DNA of 64,000 bases from Psychromonas algicola. Its GTDB lineage: Bacteria; Pseudomonadota; Gammaproteobacteria; Enterobacterales; Psychromonadaceae. Below are positions 21,577 through 30,071 of this stretch, in pieces. Position numbers and translations under genes: made by a program. Position 1 is the first letter of the stretch. The number at the start of each line of letters is the position of its first letter. The DNA is taken from positions 34,025 to 98,024 of the forward strand of contig NZ_SNUB01000011.1 of the NCBI RefSeq assembly GCF_004378355.1. Direction: 5' to 3'. The notes under the pieces are model-generated. The model did no database searches and had not been told where the DNA came from. It saw only the letters and a program-made list of their open reading frames with translations.

Positions 21577-22266
21577 ATGAGCAACAAAAAAGTATTAATC
21601 GTTTTAACTTCACACGATAAATTAGGTGATACAGACCATAAAACAGGTTTTTGGGTTGAAGAGTTTGCTGCACCGTATTACGTATTTAAAGATGCAGGTT
21701 TTGATATCACATTAGCATCGCCACTAGGCGGCCAACCTCCTGTTGATCCAACAAGCCAATTAGCAGATTTCGAAACGGACGCAACTAAACGTTACGACCA
21801 AGATGATGCAGTAAAAGCAGAACTTGCTAACACAGTTGTTTTATCATCTGTAAATGAAAGCGATTACGATGCAGTTTTCTACCCAGGTGGTCACGGCCCA
21901 TTATGGGATCTTGCATACAATGCCGATTCAATTAAATTAATTGAGAACTTCTTAGCGGCTAACAAACCCGTTGGTGCAGTATGTCATGCAAGCGCAGTAT
22001 TATTAGACATTAAAGATAGCAACGGCGAATATGTTATTAAAGGTAAAGCGGTAGCTGGTTTCACTAACAGTGAAGAAGCAGCCGTACAATTAACTGATAT
22101 CGTCCCTTTCTTAGTGGAAGACGAGTTAATCAAACGCGGTGCAGATTACCAAAAAGTAGATGATTTCAATGCCTTTGCCGTACAAGATGGTTTGGTTATT
22201 TCTGGTCAAAACCCAGCAAGTTCTGAGCTGGTGGCTGAAAAACTAATTGCACATTTAGGCGCATAG
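21577..22266 (+). CDS. DJ-1/PfpI (class I glutamine amidotransferase-like) protein
   Basis: 229 residues of the DJ-1/PfpI/Hsp31 superfamily, members of which act as glyoxalases/deglycases or chaperones under stress. The nucleophile elbow AVCHASAVL carries the likely catalytic cysteine and His; the YPGGHGPLWDL segment and Glu near the N-terminus complete the expected site. Start chosen at ATG with AAGGG ten bases upstream rather than an upstream in-frame ATG at 21556. Divergent LysR gene probably regulates it. Biochemical activity is not established from sequence. Confidence 0.88.
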   Translation: MSNKKVLIVLTSHDKLGDTDHKTGFWVEEFAAPYYVFKDAGFDITLASPLGGQPPVDPTSQLADFETDATKRYDQDDAVKAELANTVVLSSVNESDYDAVFYPGGHGPLWDLAYNADSIKLIENFLAANKPVGAVCHASAVLLDIKDSNGEYVIKGKAVAGFTNSEEAAVQLTDIVPFLVEDELIKRGADYQKVDDFNAFAVQDGLVISGQNPASSELVAEKLIAHLGA

Positions 22267-22347
22267 TTTTAATAGGCGCACAGTTTTAGGTTAGTATTTC
22301 GTTTATCAAATTTGTTAGCTTGGCTCCCCCGCTCAAGTTAACAAACT

Positions 22348-22390
22348 AAAGGCCGTTATTGATTAAACTTGATAACGGCTTTTTTCTTTG
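22348..22390 (+). terminator. Terminator after the DJ-1/PfpI gene
   Basis: The stem GCCGTTAT/ATAACGGC with a ~13-base loop is followed by T6, about 85 bases past the stop. Confidence 0.85.
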
Positions 22391-22509
22391 TTTTTTTGTT
22401 CCTTTTATTGTTTATCTCAATGACATTTATCGCACTGCTAACTTGAAATTAATGGTCGTATTCTTTTTATTATCATTCTCAATTGACATCTAAATTCATG
22501 AGTATACGA

Positions 22510-22532
22510 TCCGTATATTAAACATATACGGA
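22510..22532. promoter_or_regulatory. Palindromic operator upstream of the ParD-like/map pair
   Basis: A perfect 9-bp inverted repeat, TCCGTATAT and ATATACGGA, separated by TAAAC, ends eight bases before the ATG of the ribbon-helix-helix-like gene. Location and symmetry suggest autoregulation by that protein; this is inference. Confidence 0.7.
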
Positions 22533-22539
22533 GCATATA

Positions 22540-22746
22540 ATGGGGATCGTTAAAATAACTGACGAGTTACATGATGAAATAAGAAAATCGAGTAACGTTA
22601 TGTCGAGATCAATTAATTCACAGGCAGAATTTTGGATAAAAATGGGCATGTTAGCTGAGTTAAATCCAACACTGACTTTTCATGAAATTATCAAACAACA
22701 ATTATTAAAAGAAAACCTAACGATTGCGGAGATTTTGCATGAGTAA
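22540..22746 (+). CDS. ParD-like antitoxin family protein
   Basis: 68-residue protein resembling the ParD_like family (MGIVKITDELHDEIR, SRSINSQAEFWIKMGMLAE), with a likely ribbon-helix-helix DNA-binding N-terminus. No ParE-like toxin gene adjoins it. Instead its last eight bases overlap the start of a methionine aminopeptidase gene, indicating a two-gene operon. A palindrome directly upstream suggests self-regulation. The family has been named from similarity to antitoxins; whether it acts as one here is unknown. Confidence 0.8.
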   Translation: MGIVKITDELHDEIRKSSNVMSRSINSQAEFWIKMGMLAELNPTLTFHEIIKQQLLKENLTIAEILHE

Positions 22747-23515
22747 AGTAACAATTAAAACGGCAGATGAAATCGAATTCATGAGAGAAGCAGGCAAACT
22801 GTTAGCTCAAGTTTTTAAAATGCTTGATGGCTTTGTTTGTGAAGGGCTAACAACATTAGAAATCGACACTAAAGTAGAAGATTTTATTGTTAATGAATTA
22901 AATGCACGACCTGCCAGCAAAGGGCAATATGGTTATCAGTATTCGCTTAATTCATCAGTTAATGATGTTGTTTGTCATGGCGTCCCTAGTGATAAGTACC
23001 AACTAAAAGCAAAAGACATTTTAAATCTTGATATCACCTTAGAGAAAAATGGTTTTATTAGTGATTCAAGTAAAATGTATACCTTTTCTAACACAAGTGC
23101 GGAAGCAAAACGTTTAGTTAAAACCACTTATGAAGCCATGTGGGAAGGCATTAAAGTCGTTAAGCCTAAAGCAACATTGGGTGATGTCGGTAATGCAATC
23201 CAAAAACATGCAGAATCAGCAGGTTATAGCATCGTGCGTGAATATTGCGGGCATGGTATTGGCAGAGAAATGCACGAAGCACCTGAAGTCCTTCATTACG
23301 GAAAAGCGCATTCAGGTTTAACGCTAGAAGAGGGGATGACATTCACCATCGAGCCGATGATCAACCAAGGTACAAAGAAAATAAAGACGAAAAAAGATGG
23401 TTGGACAGTGGTAACGCGCGATAAAAAGTTATCAGCTCAATGGGAGCACACTATTTTAGTCACCGAAACCGGCTATGAAGTGTTAACGCTTCGTGAAGAA
23501 GAAAAGGTAGCTTAA
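22739..23515 (+). CDS. map: Type I methionine aminopeptidase (accessory copy)
   Basis: Removes the N-terminal methionine from nascent proteins. Start at MSKVTIK, overlapping the ParD-like gene by eight bases. The 258 residues retain all metal ligands: Asp in LNLDITL and SDSSKM, His in GHGIGREMHEAP, Glu in TFTIEPMI and WEHTILVTETG; His in VVCHGVP is the substrate-side residue. The main housekeeping map gene is normally next to rpsB, so this is probably a second copy; that cannot be checked here. Its coupling to a DNA-binding antitoxin-like protein suggests a regulated role. Confidence 0.92.
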   Translation: MSKVTIKTADEIEFMREAGKLLAQVFKMLDGFVCEGLTTLEIDTKVEDFIVNELNARPASKGQYGYQYSLNSSVNDVVCHGVPSDKYQLKAKDILNLDITLEKNGFISDSSKMYTFSNTSAEAKRLVKTTYEAMWEGIKVVKPKATLGDVGNAIQKHAESAGYSIVREYCGHGIGREMHEAPEVLHYGKAHSGLTLEEGMTFTIEPMINQGTKKIKTKKDGWTVVTRDKKLSAQWEHTILVTETGYEVLTLREEEKVA

Positions 23516-23643
23516 AGAGTAGGGCGTTTACGTTCCTTAAGTTTTAATGCTTCTTTTTATGCATGTGTAGCGATTTTTAATCATAGTCATTTAATGACAG
23601 TTATCTAATAGCTGTTATTTAATCATTGCTCTTTTAATAATGG

Positions 23644-23838
23644 TTAATAGCTGTTGTCGCTACTCACATGTACTTTCAATTCCCCTTTTTGTTCACCTGA
23701 AACCGTAAAGTTAATTGGCTGACAGCAAACTTGGCAATCTTCGATGTATTCCTGATCGGTATCGGAAGGATCTAATAGAATCACGATGGATTCACCGCAA
23801 TAAGGGCAGGAAATTTGTTCTTCTTGCAGGAAAGGCAT
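23644..23838 (-). CDS. CPXCG-motif cysteine-rich protein
   Basis: 64-residue small protein with two cysteine pairs, CPYCGE near residue 11 and CQVCC near residue 35, a probable zinc ribbon of the CPXCG family common in marine gammaproteobacteria. Function is not known. It stands alone, with a repeat-filled gap of about 780 bases upstream. Confidence 0.8.
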   Translation of the reverse strand: MPFLQEEQISCPYCGESIVILLDPSDTDQEYIEDCQVCCQPINFTVSGEQKGELKVHVSSDNSY

Positions 23839-23860
23839 AAGTGTTCCTTTTGTTTTTTTT

Positions 23861-23887
23861 GGGATGTAGGATTTATCTTACCTTGTT
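23861..23887 (+). repeat. Mini-hairpin repeat, copy m1
   Basis: GGGATGT followed by a 7-bp stem GTAGGAT/ATCTTAC (one G.T pair), a 2-base loop and CCTTG. Three other copies with different but still paired stems are at 24404, 50250 and (inverted) 50294. Confidence 0.6.
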
Positions 23888-23910
23888 TGCCGATTCTTTT
23901 ATTGAGTTTT

Positions 23911-24173
23911 AAGCTCGTCTGCGCTCGTCCAGTCATCTTGATTATTATTTACAGTGTTTTCGCCCTGTCGGCGACTCTACTTTTTCTGAACAGCAGAAAA
24001 AGTAAGCAAAAAGACTGTTCCCGAATCGTTTTTTAATCTGAATAAATAACAGCCTTCTTAACGCACCGCTCAGACTCGACATCCATGTCTCGAACTGAGC
24101 TAGCAACGGCATCCATGCCTTAGCTTGCTAAAGTCTGTGATTGATTCAGAAAAATTCAACGGGAGGGTTGTTG
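23911..24173 (+). repeat. Hairpin-chain repeat, copy A
   Basis: Begins with GCTCGTCTGCGCTCGTC. Hairpins in order: H1 TCGCC/GGCGA (23960-23974); H2 TACTTTTTCTG/CAGAAAAAGTA (23978-24004); H3 GCTCAG/CTGAGC with inner GACAT/ATGTC (24068-24100); H4 TAGCAA/TTGCTA with inner GGCAT/ATGCC (24101-24130); then the TTCAACGGG tail. The tail is cut by copy B, which starts immediately. No coding potential that is conserved between copies. Confidence 0.8.
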
Positions 24174-24360
24174 ACTCGTCTGCGCTCGTCGAGGCTATTT
24201 GATGTTTATTTACAGCAGTTTCGCCCTGTCGGCGAGTAACTTTCTAACGCACCAGTTCATACGGCACGTCCATGTGCCGGATGAACTTACAGCAAACGTC
24301 CTGTTTGCTGTTGCTGAAAGTTATCCATTGTTTGGGAAAGTTCAACGGTGGGAATTATCG
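24174..24360 (+). repeat. Hairpin-chain repeat, copy B (internally deleted)
   Basis: Starts ACTCGTCTGCGCTCGTC; H1 TCGCC/GGCGA (24221-24235); H2 and the segment after it are missing, so H1 joins directly to the TTTCTAACGCACC block; H3 GTTCAT/ATGAAC with inner CGGCAC/GTGCCG (24255-24286); H4 CAGCAAAC/GTTTGCTG (24290-24310); ends GGGAAAGTTCAACGGTGGGA. Shares H3/H4 sequence with copy C rather than with adjacent copy A. Confidence 0.8.
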
Positions 24361-24403
24361 TTCCTGTATTGCGTGTCGTATATGTCTTTGTTGTTGTGCT
24401 TTA

Positions 24404-24430
24404 GAGACGTGGCTTTTAAGCCACCTTTGG
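24404..24430 (+). repeat. Mini-hairpin repeat, copy m2
   Basis: GAGAC followed by a perfect 7-bp stem GTGGCTT/AAGCCAC, 2-base loop and CCTTT-like tail; same layout as m1 with a different paired stem. Confidence 0.55.
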
Positions 24431-24614
24431 TAATCAAAATTTCTGGTTCGTCAACGCTCATTCAGTCATCTTGATTGTTATTTACCTAATGACTGCCATG
24501 TTAACTTTTATCTATGTCTATTGAGGTTGATCAAACGTTTTCTTCCTGCTTTGTTTAATCTCATACCAAAATATTTTAACTATTAATTAAAGATTTCTTT
24601 TTAGGAAAATAATA

Positions 24615-24932
24615 ATGAGATTTAGTCATAAAGATAAAAAAGATGAGCGTGTATCCAGTCAATCAACTTATGCGTTTGATTATCCAGATAAATTAGATCA
24701 AGCACCTTTAGGTTTAGGCGTATTTGTTCTGTTGAATGAAGCGAGTGATGTGTTATATGTTGGGTGTGCCGTCAAAAGTCGTTTTGAGGTTGCGTTATCA
24801 GAATTAAAAGGTAAAAGTGCTGCACGTGATGTGGTGAGTTATCGTTGGTTTATTACTAATGATGAGTTAAGTGCTAATACATTAAAAATGGATTGGATTG
24901 AAAAATACCAACCAAGTAATCAAGTTTTGTGA
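24615..24932 (+). CDS. Small GIY-YIG-like protein
   Basis: 105 residues. The strand GVFVLLNEASDVLYVGCAVK resembles the GIY...YIG core of GIY-YIG endonucleases, and the C-terminal WIEKYQPSNQV resembles the end of such domains; the catalytic Arg/Glu positions are not convincingly present. AGGA lies eight bases before the ATG. It sits between copies B and C of the hairpin repeat. A degenerate or diverged nuclease-fold protein is the best guess; no function can be assigned. Confidence 0.55.
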   Translation: MRFSHKDKKDERVSSQSTYAFDYPDKLDQAPLGLGVFVLLNEASDVLYVGCAVKSRFEVALSELKGKSAARDVVSYRWFITNDELSANTLKMDWIEKYQPSNQVL

Positions 24933-24966
24933 TTATTGTTTTTGATTCGTTTTTATTGTTCTTTGT

Positions 24967-25275
24967 GGGAATGCATATTTGTGATTGGTTGATCGCTCGT
25001 CTGCGCTCGTCGTTGCAGTTTGATATAGCATTGCTTGGTGTTTCGCCTTGTCGGCGACTCTACTTTTTCTTGGTCAGAAGAAAAAGTAAGCCAAAAGACT
25101 GACATCGAATCGCTTTCTAATCCAAACAATGTAGAACTTTCTTAACGCACCAGTTCATACGGCACGTCCATGTGCGGGATGAACTTACAGCAAACGTCCT
25201 GTTTGCTGTTGCTGAAAGTTATCCATTGTTTGGGAAAGCTCAACGGTGACAATGTCGTAGCCGTGTTGAGTGATA
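24967..25275 (+). repeat. Hairpin-chain repeat, copy C
   Basis: Preceded by TGTGGGAATGCATATT, also found before copy F. Contains the CTCGTCTGCGCTCGTC block (24995-25011), H1 TCGCC/GGCGA (25043-25057), H2 TACTTTTTCTT/AGAAAAAGTA, H3 GTTCAT/ATGAAC, H4 CAGCAAAC/GTTTGCTG, then H5 CTCAACGG/CCGTGTTGAG. Essentially full length. Confidence 0.8.
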
Positions 25276-25289
25276 TTTCATTATCTACA

Positions 25290-25496
25290 GAAAACTAAAT
25301 TGTATATTTCTGCAGTAAATGCGGAACTTTTCCGCCTTTTATATGATAAAGGTTTTATGTTTTTATTTGAACGCTTGATTTAATGCTTTATTACACTAAA
25401 GTAACATCTAATTTATCAAATTAAACTATTCTGTTTTTCCACTGTAAATACGGAGTAATTCGGCTTAGTTACACTGTTATAAGCCTTTAGGAAACC
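25290..25496 (+). repeat. Duplicated ~210-bp leader, copy 1
   Basis: The stretch before the 135-residue gene matches 50320-50536 before the 240-residue gene: shared blocks AAAGGTTTTATGTTTT, GCTTGATTTAATG, AATTTATCAAATTAAACTAT and GTAAATACGGA, in the same order and spacing. Short palindromes around GTAAATAC recur within it. It lies between a hairpin-chain repeat and the gene start in both places. Likely carries a promoter, by position. Confidence 0.7.
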
Positions 25497-25904
25497 ATGT
25501 ATCAATTACCCGAAGCTAGAAAAATAATCGAAAGTACTTTAGAAAACTATAAACATGAATTCCATGATTTAGTAAAAAGGTATGCTGACTATTGCATTAA
25601 TAAAAATCAAAAATATTGTGATTTTTTCGTGGATATAGCTACTTTGATGAATGGTGGCTGGGGAATAAGTTCTGAACATTATACTGATTGTTTACCTGAA
25701 TTCAGAGAATTTGATTGGTATGAGATATTACTCATTGATGAAGAACGCGATCCTGAAAGTCTATATATACCACTCCTTAATCAATCATATAAGATAGGTT
25801 ATTTATGGATTGAACGACAATTGGCGATATTAAAAATTGAAATCCAATGCATAGAAATTCGGCTATATCACAATGGTAATGGAGAATATCAAAAATTAGT
25901 GTAA
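25497..25904 (+). CDS. Hypothetical protein
   Basis: 135 residues, acidic, no signal peptide or membrane segment, no family recognised. Aromatic-rich, with DFFVDIATLMNGGWG and EFDWYEILLIDEERDPESLY as its most distinctive parts, which loosely recalls small immunity-type proteins, though that is speculation. AGGAAACC precedes the ATG. It is boxed in by the duplicated leader upstream and inverted repeat copy D downstream, so it may have arrived as a mobile unit. Confidence 0.6.
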   Translation: MYQLPEARKIIESTLENYKHEFHDLVKRYADYCINKNQKYCDFFVDIATLMNGGWGISSEHYTDCLPEFREFDWYEILLIDEERDPESLYIPLLNQSYKIGYLWIERQLAILKIEIQCIEIRLYHNGNGEYQKLV

Positions 25905-25924
25905 TCGGCTTATAAATCTACAAT

Positions 25925-26280
25925 GCTCGGCAGCCACTTGGTTAATTAAATAATATCAAAGAGCTAATCATAAAACCTTACTCTATGCGGCTACGACATC
26001 GTCACCGTTGAGCTTTCCCAAATCATGAATTGTTTTTAGCAAACCCAAACAGGATGTTTGGGGTAGGCTCGTTCTGGCCATGGATGGCCAGCAAGAGCCG
26101 GTGCGTTATAAAAGATTATTTTAAAACATAGGTATTATTTGGATCAGAAAGCGATTCGGTGTCAGTCTCTTTGCCTGTTGTGGGTAAAAAGCCTCTTCTG
26201 GTAAGAGAAAGTAAAGTCGCCGATAGGGCGAAATACCAAGTTATGAAATATCAAACTGCTATGATGAGCGTAGACGAACC
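25925..26280 (-). repeat. Hairpin-chain repeat, copy D (inverted)
   Basis: Reverse orientation. Right end carries the GACGA block, then degenerate H1, a diverged H2, the GCGATTCGG block, H3 GGCTC/GAGCC with inner CTGGCCAT/ATGGCCAG (26066-26099), H4 CCCAAAC/GTTTGGG, and CCGTTGAGCTTTCCC. Outer left flank GGCAGCCACTTGGTTAA is shared with copy E. Closest to copy F. Confidence 0.8.
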
Positions 26281-26330
26281 AATCACTAAGCTCTTAATTT
26301 TAAGGTTTATTCTGACCAATTCAAACTCCC

Positions 26331-27215
26331 TTAGCTTAATAACTTCTCCAAATAAGTCGTTAAAAAACTCATTAACACCCTTATCCTGCGGTTATGTTGA
26401 ACGTCTGCGTGACAGACCAACCAGAACTCTAAATGAGGCAATTTAATCTCTGTCATTAGTTCATTTAATTCATCCCATTGTTGAATAAGATGCTTGTGAG
26501 TAATGGTGATGCCTGCTCCTTTTCTTGCTAGCTCAATTTGCAATGGTAAGAAGTCTGTTTTTAAATAAAAATCCTTTTCAACAACGGGTAAGCCTAGTTG
26601 TTTTATTAATTTTATAAATTGAGGATCTTTGTCATAACCTATTAAAGTATGTTGTTCGATTTCTTGTAAATTTTTTGGGGAGCCGTGTTTGCTTAAATAA
26701 TCATTACTTGCCACAAAATTAAGTTCGATATTGGGTAGGCGTTTAGCAAACAACTCTGGTTGAGTGGGTCTAAACATTCTTAAAGCAATATCGGCATCTC
26801 GCTTGTGCAAACTTGTTGATTGATTTGAAATATCTATCTCAACTTGAATTTCGGGATAGCTCTGATTAAATTCGGCAATGGCTTCTGGTAAATAATAAAG
26901 CCCAATGACTTCATTTGCGCTAACTCTTACATTGCCCGCTAATGACATTATCGAGCCTGAAGCAGTGCGCACGAACTGCTCTGATGCTTGTTGCATCATC
27001 TCGCTGCTTTCTATTAATTTAGCCCCTAAATCCGTGAGTTTTAAGCCTTGAGTACTGCGTTCAAAAAGCGTAATTTGCAATTTTTTTTCTAATAATGCTA
27101 TTTGACGACTTAATGTTGGTTGAGAAATATTAAGGGCTTTTGCAGCTTTGGATAAACTACCTAACTTTGCAACGGAAGAAAAAATTTGGATAAGTTCCCA
27201 AGATAGATGATTCAT
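26331..27215 (-). CDS. LysR-family transcriptional regulator
   Basis: 294 residues: N-terminal helix-turn-helix (GSLSKAAKALNISQPTLSRQIALLE, about 17-41) and a substrate-binding domain from about residue 90. It is divergent from the membrane protein gene at 27426 across a 210-base gap, so regulation of that gene is plausible. No effector can be inferred. Downstream it abuts repeat copy D with about 50 bases between. Confidence 0.9.
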   Translation of the reverse strand: MNHLSWELIQIFSSVAKLGSLSKAAKALNISQPTLSRQIALLEKKLQITLFERSTQGLKLTDLGAKLIESSEMMQQASEQFVRTASGSIMSLAGNVRVSANEVIGLYYLPEAIAEFNQSYPEIQVEIDISNQSTSLHKRDADIALRMFRPTQPELFAKRLPNIELNFVASNDYLSKHGSPKNLQEIEQHTLIGYDKDPQFIKLIKQLGLPVVEKDFYLKTDFLPLQIELARKGAGITITHKHLIQQWDELNELMTEIKLPHLEFWLVCHADVQHNRRIRVLMSFLTTYLEKLLS

Positions 27216-27425
27216 TATTTCCTTTCCTTGTGATCATTCATTTCAATATTAAATCAGAATACGCTATTCATATTTGAATGGCGACAGGTGCCTTTTGGTT
27301 ATTCGCTATAAAATTATGATCAGTATACTGAGCGCATCATCTAATGAGTTCTGTTTACGTAATAGATTTCATTGGTTTATTCAAACTTATCGTGATTGGT
27401 ATTAATCATTGAAGGAATTATTATT

Positions 27426-28118
27426 ATGTTTGTTGGTCATTATGCTGTTAGTTTTGCACTTAAAGCGACTCAGAAAAAAGCCTCTTTAGGTTTGTTATTT
27501 ATTGGCGTTCAGTTTGTGGATCTTTTGTTTTTCTCATTCACATTATTTGGCATAGAGCGTTTTAATCTTATTGAAAACTATACTGAATCTACGCATTTTC
27601 AGTTGGAATTTATGCCTTATAGTCACAGTTTAGTTGCGGTTCTTATATGGTCTGCACTTGTTTATTTTCTATTAAGGTTATTAGTCAAAAAAGAAAAGGG
27701 GCTGAGTGGGAAGATCTCGGTTGCTTTTGCATTAGCTATCGCGGTTATTTCTCATTGGTGTTTGGATTTAATCGTACATACGCCGGATTTGCCATTATTT
27801 ATAGATAACACACATTTCTATGGTTTTGGTTTATGGAACAATGCGTTGCTAACTTATATTTTGGAAGCAATCTTATTGGTTGGCGGATTATATCTGTATA
27901 TGAAGTCTACTTATCATTCCGGCATCAATGAAACGGCTATTGCGAGATACGGCATGCCATTTTTTGTTGTGCTGTTATTAATCGTTAACTTCATTAATAT
28001 TTTTGGACCATTGTCATTAGAAGAAACCACACAAAGCAGTGCAATAACCGCGCTTGCTCTTTACCTCGTTTTTGCAATCATTGCGTTCTGGTTAGATAAG
28101 AAACGAGTTTGTTCATAG
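27426..28118 (+). CDS. Integral membrane protein, metal-dependent-hydrolase-like
   Basis: 230 residues with about six or seven membrane helices. Conserved-looking residues sit at helix ends: MFVGHYAVSFALK at the start, MPYSHSL, and HWCLDLIVHTPDLPL, a His/Asp pattern seen in the family annotated as membrane-bound metal-dependent hydrolases. Start at the ATG preceded by GAAGGAA; a longer frame from 27396 lacks a ribosome-binding site. The divergent LysR gene may regulate it. Substrate unknown. Confidence 0.75.
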   Translation: MFVGHYAVSFALKATQKKASLGLLFIGVQFVDLLFFSFTLFGIERFNLIENYTESTHFQLEFMPYSHSLVAVLIWSALVYFLLRLLVKKEKGLSGKISVAFALAIAVISHWCLDLIVHTPDLPLFIDNTHFYGFGLWNNALLTYILEAILLVGGLYLYMKSTYHSGINETAIARYGMPFFVVLLLIVNFINIFGPLSLEETTQSSAITALALYLVFAIIAFWLDKKRVCS

Positions 28119-28137
28119 GGATATAGTGAAAGTTATA

Positions 28138-28503
28138 AAATGCTGGGCAGCCACTTGGTTAAGTAAATAATAGTAAACAGTTAATCTATTAATTAACTAA
28201 TATCAAACAGTTAATAATAAAACCTTACTCAAAGGGGCTACATCAATCCCTCCCGTTGAGTTTTTCTGAATCAATTACAGACTTTAGCAAGCTAAGGCAG
28301 GAAGCCGTTGCTAGCTCATTTCGAGACATGGATGTCGAGTATGAGCGGTGCGTTTAGAAGGCTGTGATTCATTCAGATAAAAAAACGAATTGGGAGCCAG
28401 TCTTTTTGCTTACTTTATTCTTCTGGTAAGAAAAAGTATGTCGCCGACAGGGCGAAAACGCTGCTAATAATTATCAAAATGATCCGACGAGCGCAGACGA
28501 GCC
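28138..28503 (-). repeat. Hairpin-chain repeat, copy E (inverted)
   Basis: Reverse orientation, near full length: GACGAGCGCAGACGAGC at the right end, H1 TCGCC/GGCGA (28441-28455), H2 with TTCTTCTGGTAAGAA, H3 GCTCAT/ATGAGC with inner GACAT/ATGTC, H4 TAGCAA/TTGCTA, H5 CTCAAAGGGG/CCCGTTGAG. Same H3/H4 subtype as copy A, with one compensated change (G-C in A, T-A in E). Confidence 0.8.
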
Positions 28504-28653
28504 TACTGGCATTTCTATTTGGATAGCAAGGAAAACCGAATAACTAGCAAACCAATAAAAGAGTTGACTGTTTTTGTGTTTCCCACATGATAACCTACCT
28601 CTGAATCTGCTTAACGCAGCTAACTCTCTGATAAAAATAAAAGGTATTGTTAT

Positions 28654-29031
28654 ATGGAAATGGATGAATCGATCAATGTATTTGGCGAAGCATTAGAAAT
28701 GTGTTGTGAAGATCCTGTGACTGGGTTTTACCGCGATGGTAAATGCAATACTAATAAACAAGATGTGGGCTCGCATACTGTTTGTATTAAAGTGACACAA
28801 GCATTCTTAGAATATTCTAAATCGAAAGGTAACGACTTATCGACACCTGTTCCTGAATATGGTTTTGAAGGGTTAAAAGAAGGCCATAGCTGGTGTTTAT
28901 GTGCAATGCGATGGTTAGAAGCGGAACAAGCAAATATGGCACCGAGAGTTCACCTTAAAAGAACACATATTAAAGCCTTGGAAATAGTCCCAATCGCTTT
29001 ATTAAAACACTACGCGCTAGATCTTAATTAA
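28654..29031 (+). CDS. DUF2237 family protein
   Basis: 125 residues matching the DUF2237 family throughout: SINVFGEALEMCCEDPVTGFYRDG near the start, VGSHTVCIKVTQAFLEYSK, and the WCLCAMRWLEAEQA core with conserved cysteines. The family is widespread and its function unknown. It is cytoplasmic by appearance. Flanked by hairpin-chain repeats on both sides (copy E upstream, partial copy H downstream). Confidence 0.88.
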   Translation: MEMDESINVFGEALEMCCEDPVTGFYRDGKCNTNKQDVGSHTVCIKVTQAFLEYSKSKGNDLSTPVPEYGFEGLKEGHSWCLCAMRWLEAEQANMAPRVHLKRTHIKALEIVPIALLKHYALDLN

Positions 29032-29040
29032 TAGTTTGAT

Positions 29041-29138
29041 GGCAAAGTGCTCGCTCATTTAGTGAATTTTTAAGCTTAAAGTGTTAATAATAAAATCTTG
29101 CTCAACGTGGCTGAAACAACGCCACAATTGAGCGAATA
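29041..29138 (-). repeat. Hairpin-chain repeat, partial copy H (inverted)
   Basis: Only the tail portion: TTAATAATAAAATCTTGCTCAA is close to the same block in copy E, followed by an H5-like stem GTGG/CCAC with outer CTCAA/TTGAG. No H1-H4 remain. Confidence 0.55.
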
Positions 29139-29346
29139 AACCAATAACATCTTACCTATTAAATTTAATTGCCACTTATCATCCTACTTATTTGCATGAC
29201 AAAGGCTTGATTTTTAATTTCGCTTTCTAGACTTCATGGTTATATCGCATAGTATTAAAACCCTCTTTATAAACTCATTTCTGTTGTTACTTGATGGCAG
29301 TAAATAAGTCGATCTTAATATTCATTAATATGTACCAAAGGAAACT

Positions 29347-30042
29347 ATGAATAAATCTACTCTACTATTATTGGTGCTTGTCTGTTTGTTTCAAACAGGT
29401 TGTTCATTAGCGCCGTCTGCTGCAAATCGTGCTTATAAAGCATATGATGCCAATGACCATAAGGAGTCATTAAGGCTAGCGACGCGTGCTTTAACTAAGT
29501 ATGAATATTCTCGTGAGGATACTGCTAATTTATTGTTGTTAAAAGCAGATAATTATTTGAAGTTAGACAATGACGTTAAAGCATCAGGGACACTCAATTA
29601 CATTCTTGATGAATATGTTGATACTGAAGCTGCTTATAAAGCAAAATCTATGCTGGGATCAGTTGATACTTTAAATGATTTAAGTAAATCTTCTTATGAA
29701 GAGTTGTATGAGAAGAGTCAGATCCAAGCTGCAACGAAAGTAGGTAAAAAATACTTATCAAGCATCTCTACTGGTGACTTTAAGTTAAGTTGGCAAGCTT
29801 CACTTAACAAATGTGCTGAAGAACATAAGGACACTACTTTTAAATTTAAGGTTGTGGCTGAAATTTTACTTGAAGGTAATGTTTCAAAGGTTGTTACTGA
29901 AGAAAAATCAACTCCATTTGTTGAGTGTGTGATAACTAGTATTAAAGCTTTTACCTATCCGACTCCAGCGTTTAACCACCATTATGTGCACTTCATTATT
30001 AACGTAAACAGGAATAAAAAAACGGAAAGGCTAAGCATTTAA
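29347..30042 (+). CDS. Predicted lipoprotein with TPR-like region
   Basis: 231 residues. Signal peptide with lipobox LFQTGC, acylated Cys at residue 19. Residues 25-105 look like helical tetratricopeptide-type repeats (AANRAYKAYDANDHKESLRLA). The C-terminal 90 residues (CAEEHKDTTFKFKVVAEILLEGNV, FVECVITSIKAFTYPTP) resemble the TonB/TolA-like C-terminal module in which a Cys pair frames the domain. Probably in the outer-membrane periplasmic leaflet. Good AAGGAAA ribosome-binding site. Function unknown. Confidence 0.7.
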   Translation: MNKSTLLLLVLVCLFQTGCSLAPSAANRAYKAYDANDHKESLRLATRALTKYEYSREDTANLLLLKADNYLKLDNDVKASGTLNYILDEYVDTEAAYKAKSMLGSVDTLNDLSKSSYEELYEKSQIQAATKVGKKYLSSISTGDFKLSWQASLNKCAEEHKDTTFKFKVVAEILLEGNVSKVVTEEKSTPFVECVITSIKAFTYPTPAFNHHYVHFIINVNRNKKTERLSI

Positions 30043-30071
30043 ACCAAGCTGTTTAATGTTAAGGAAACGAC

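Noticed and set aside
23815..24036. 73-codon frame over repeat copy A (contains SVFALSAT)
   Set aside because: The same SxFALSA phrase appears in frames over copies B and F because the H1 block is translated; it is repeat sequence, not a conserved gene.
24199..24474. 91-codon frame over copy B
   Set aside because: Falls on the H1-H4 hairpins; no ribosome-binding site and no conservation outside the repeat.
26159..26446. 95-codon frame over copy D and the end of the LysR gene
   Set aside because: Half is inverted repeat, half antisense to a clear LysR gene.
23861..29138. CRISPR array
   Set aside because: Repeats are long, divergent, in both orientations and not regularly spaced; no cas gene is present.
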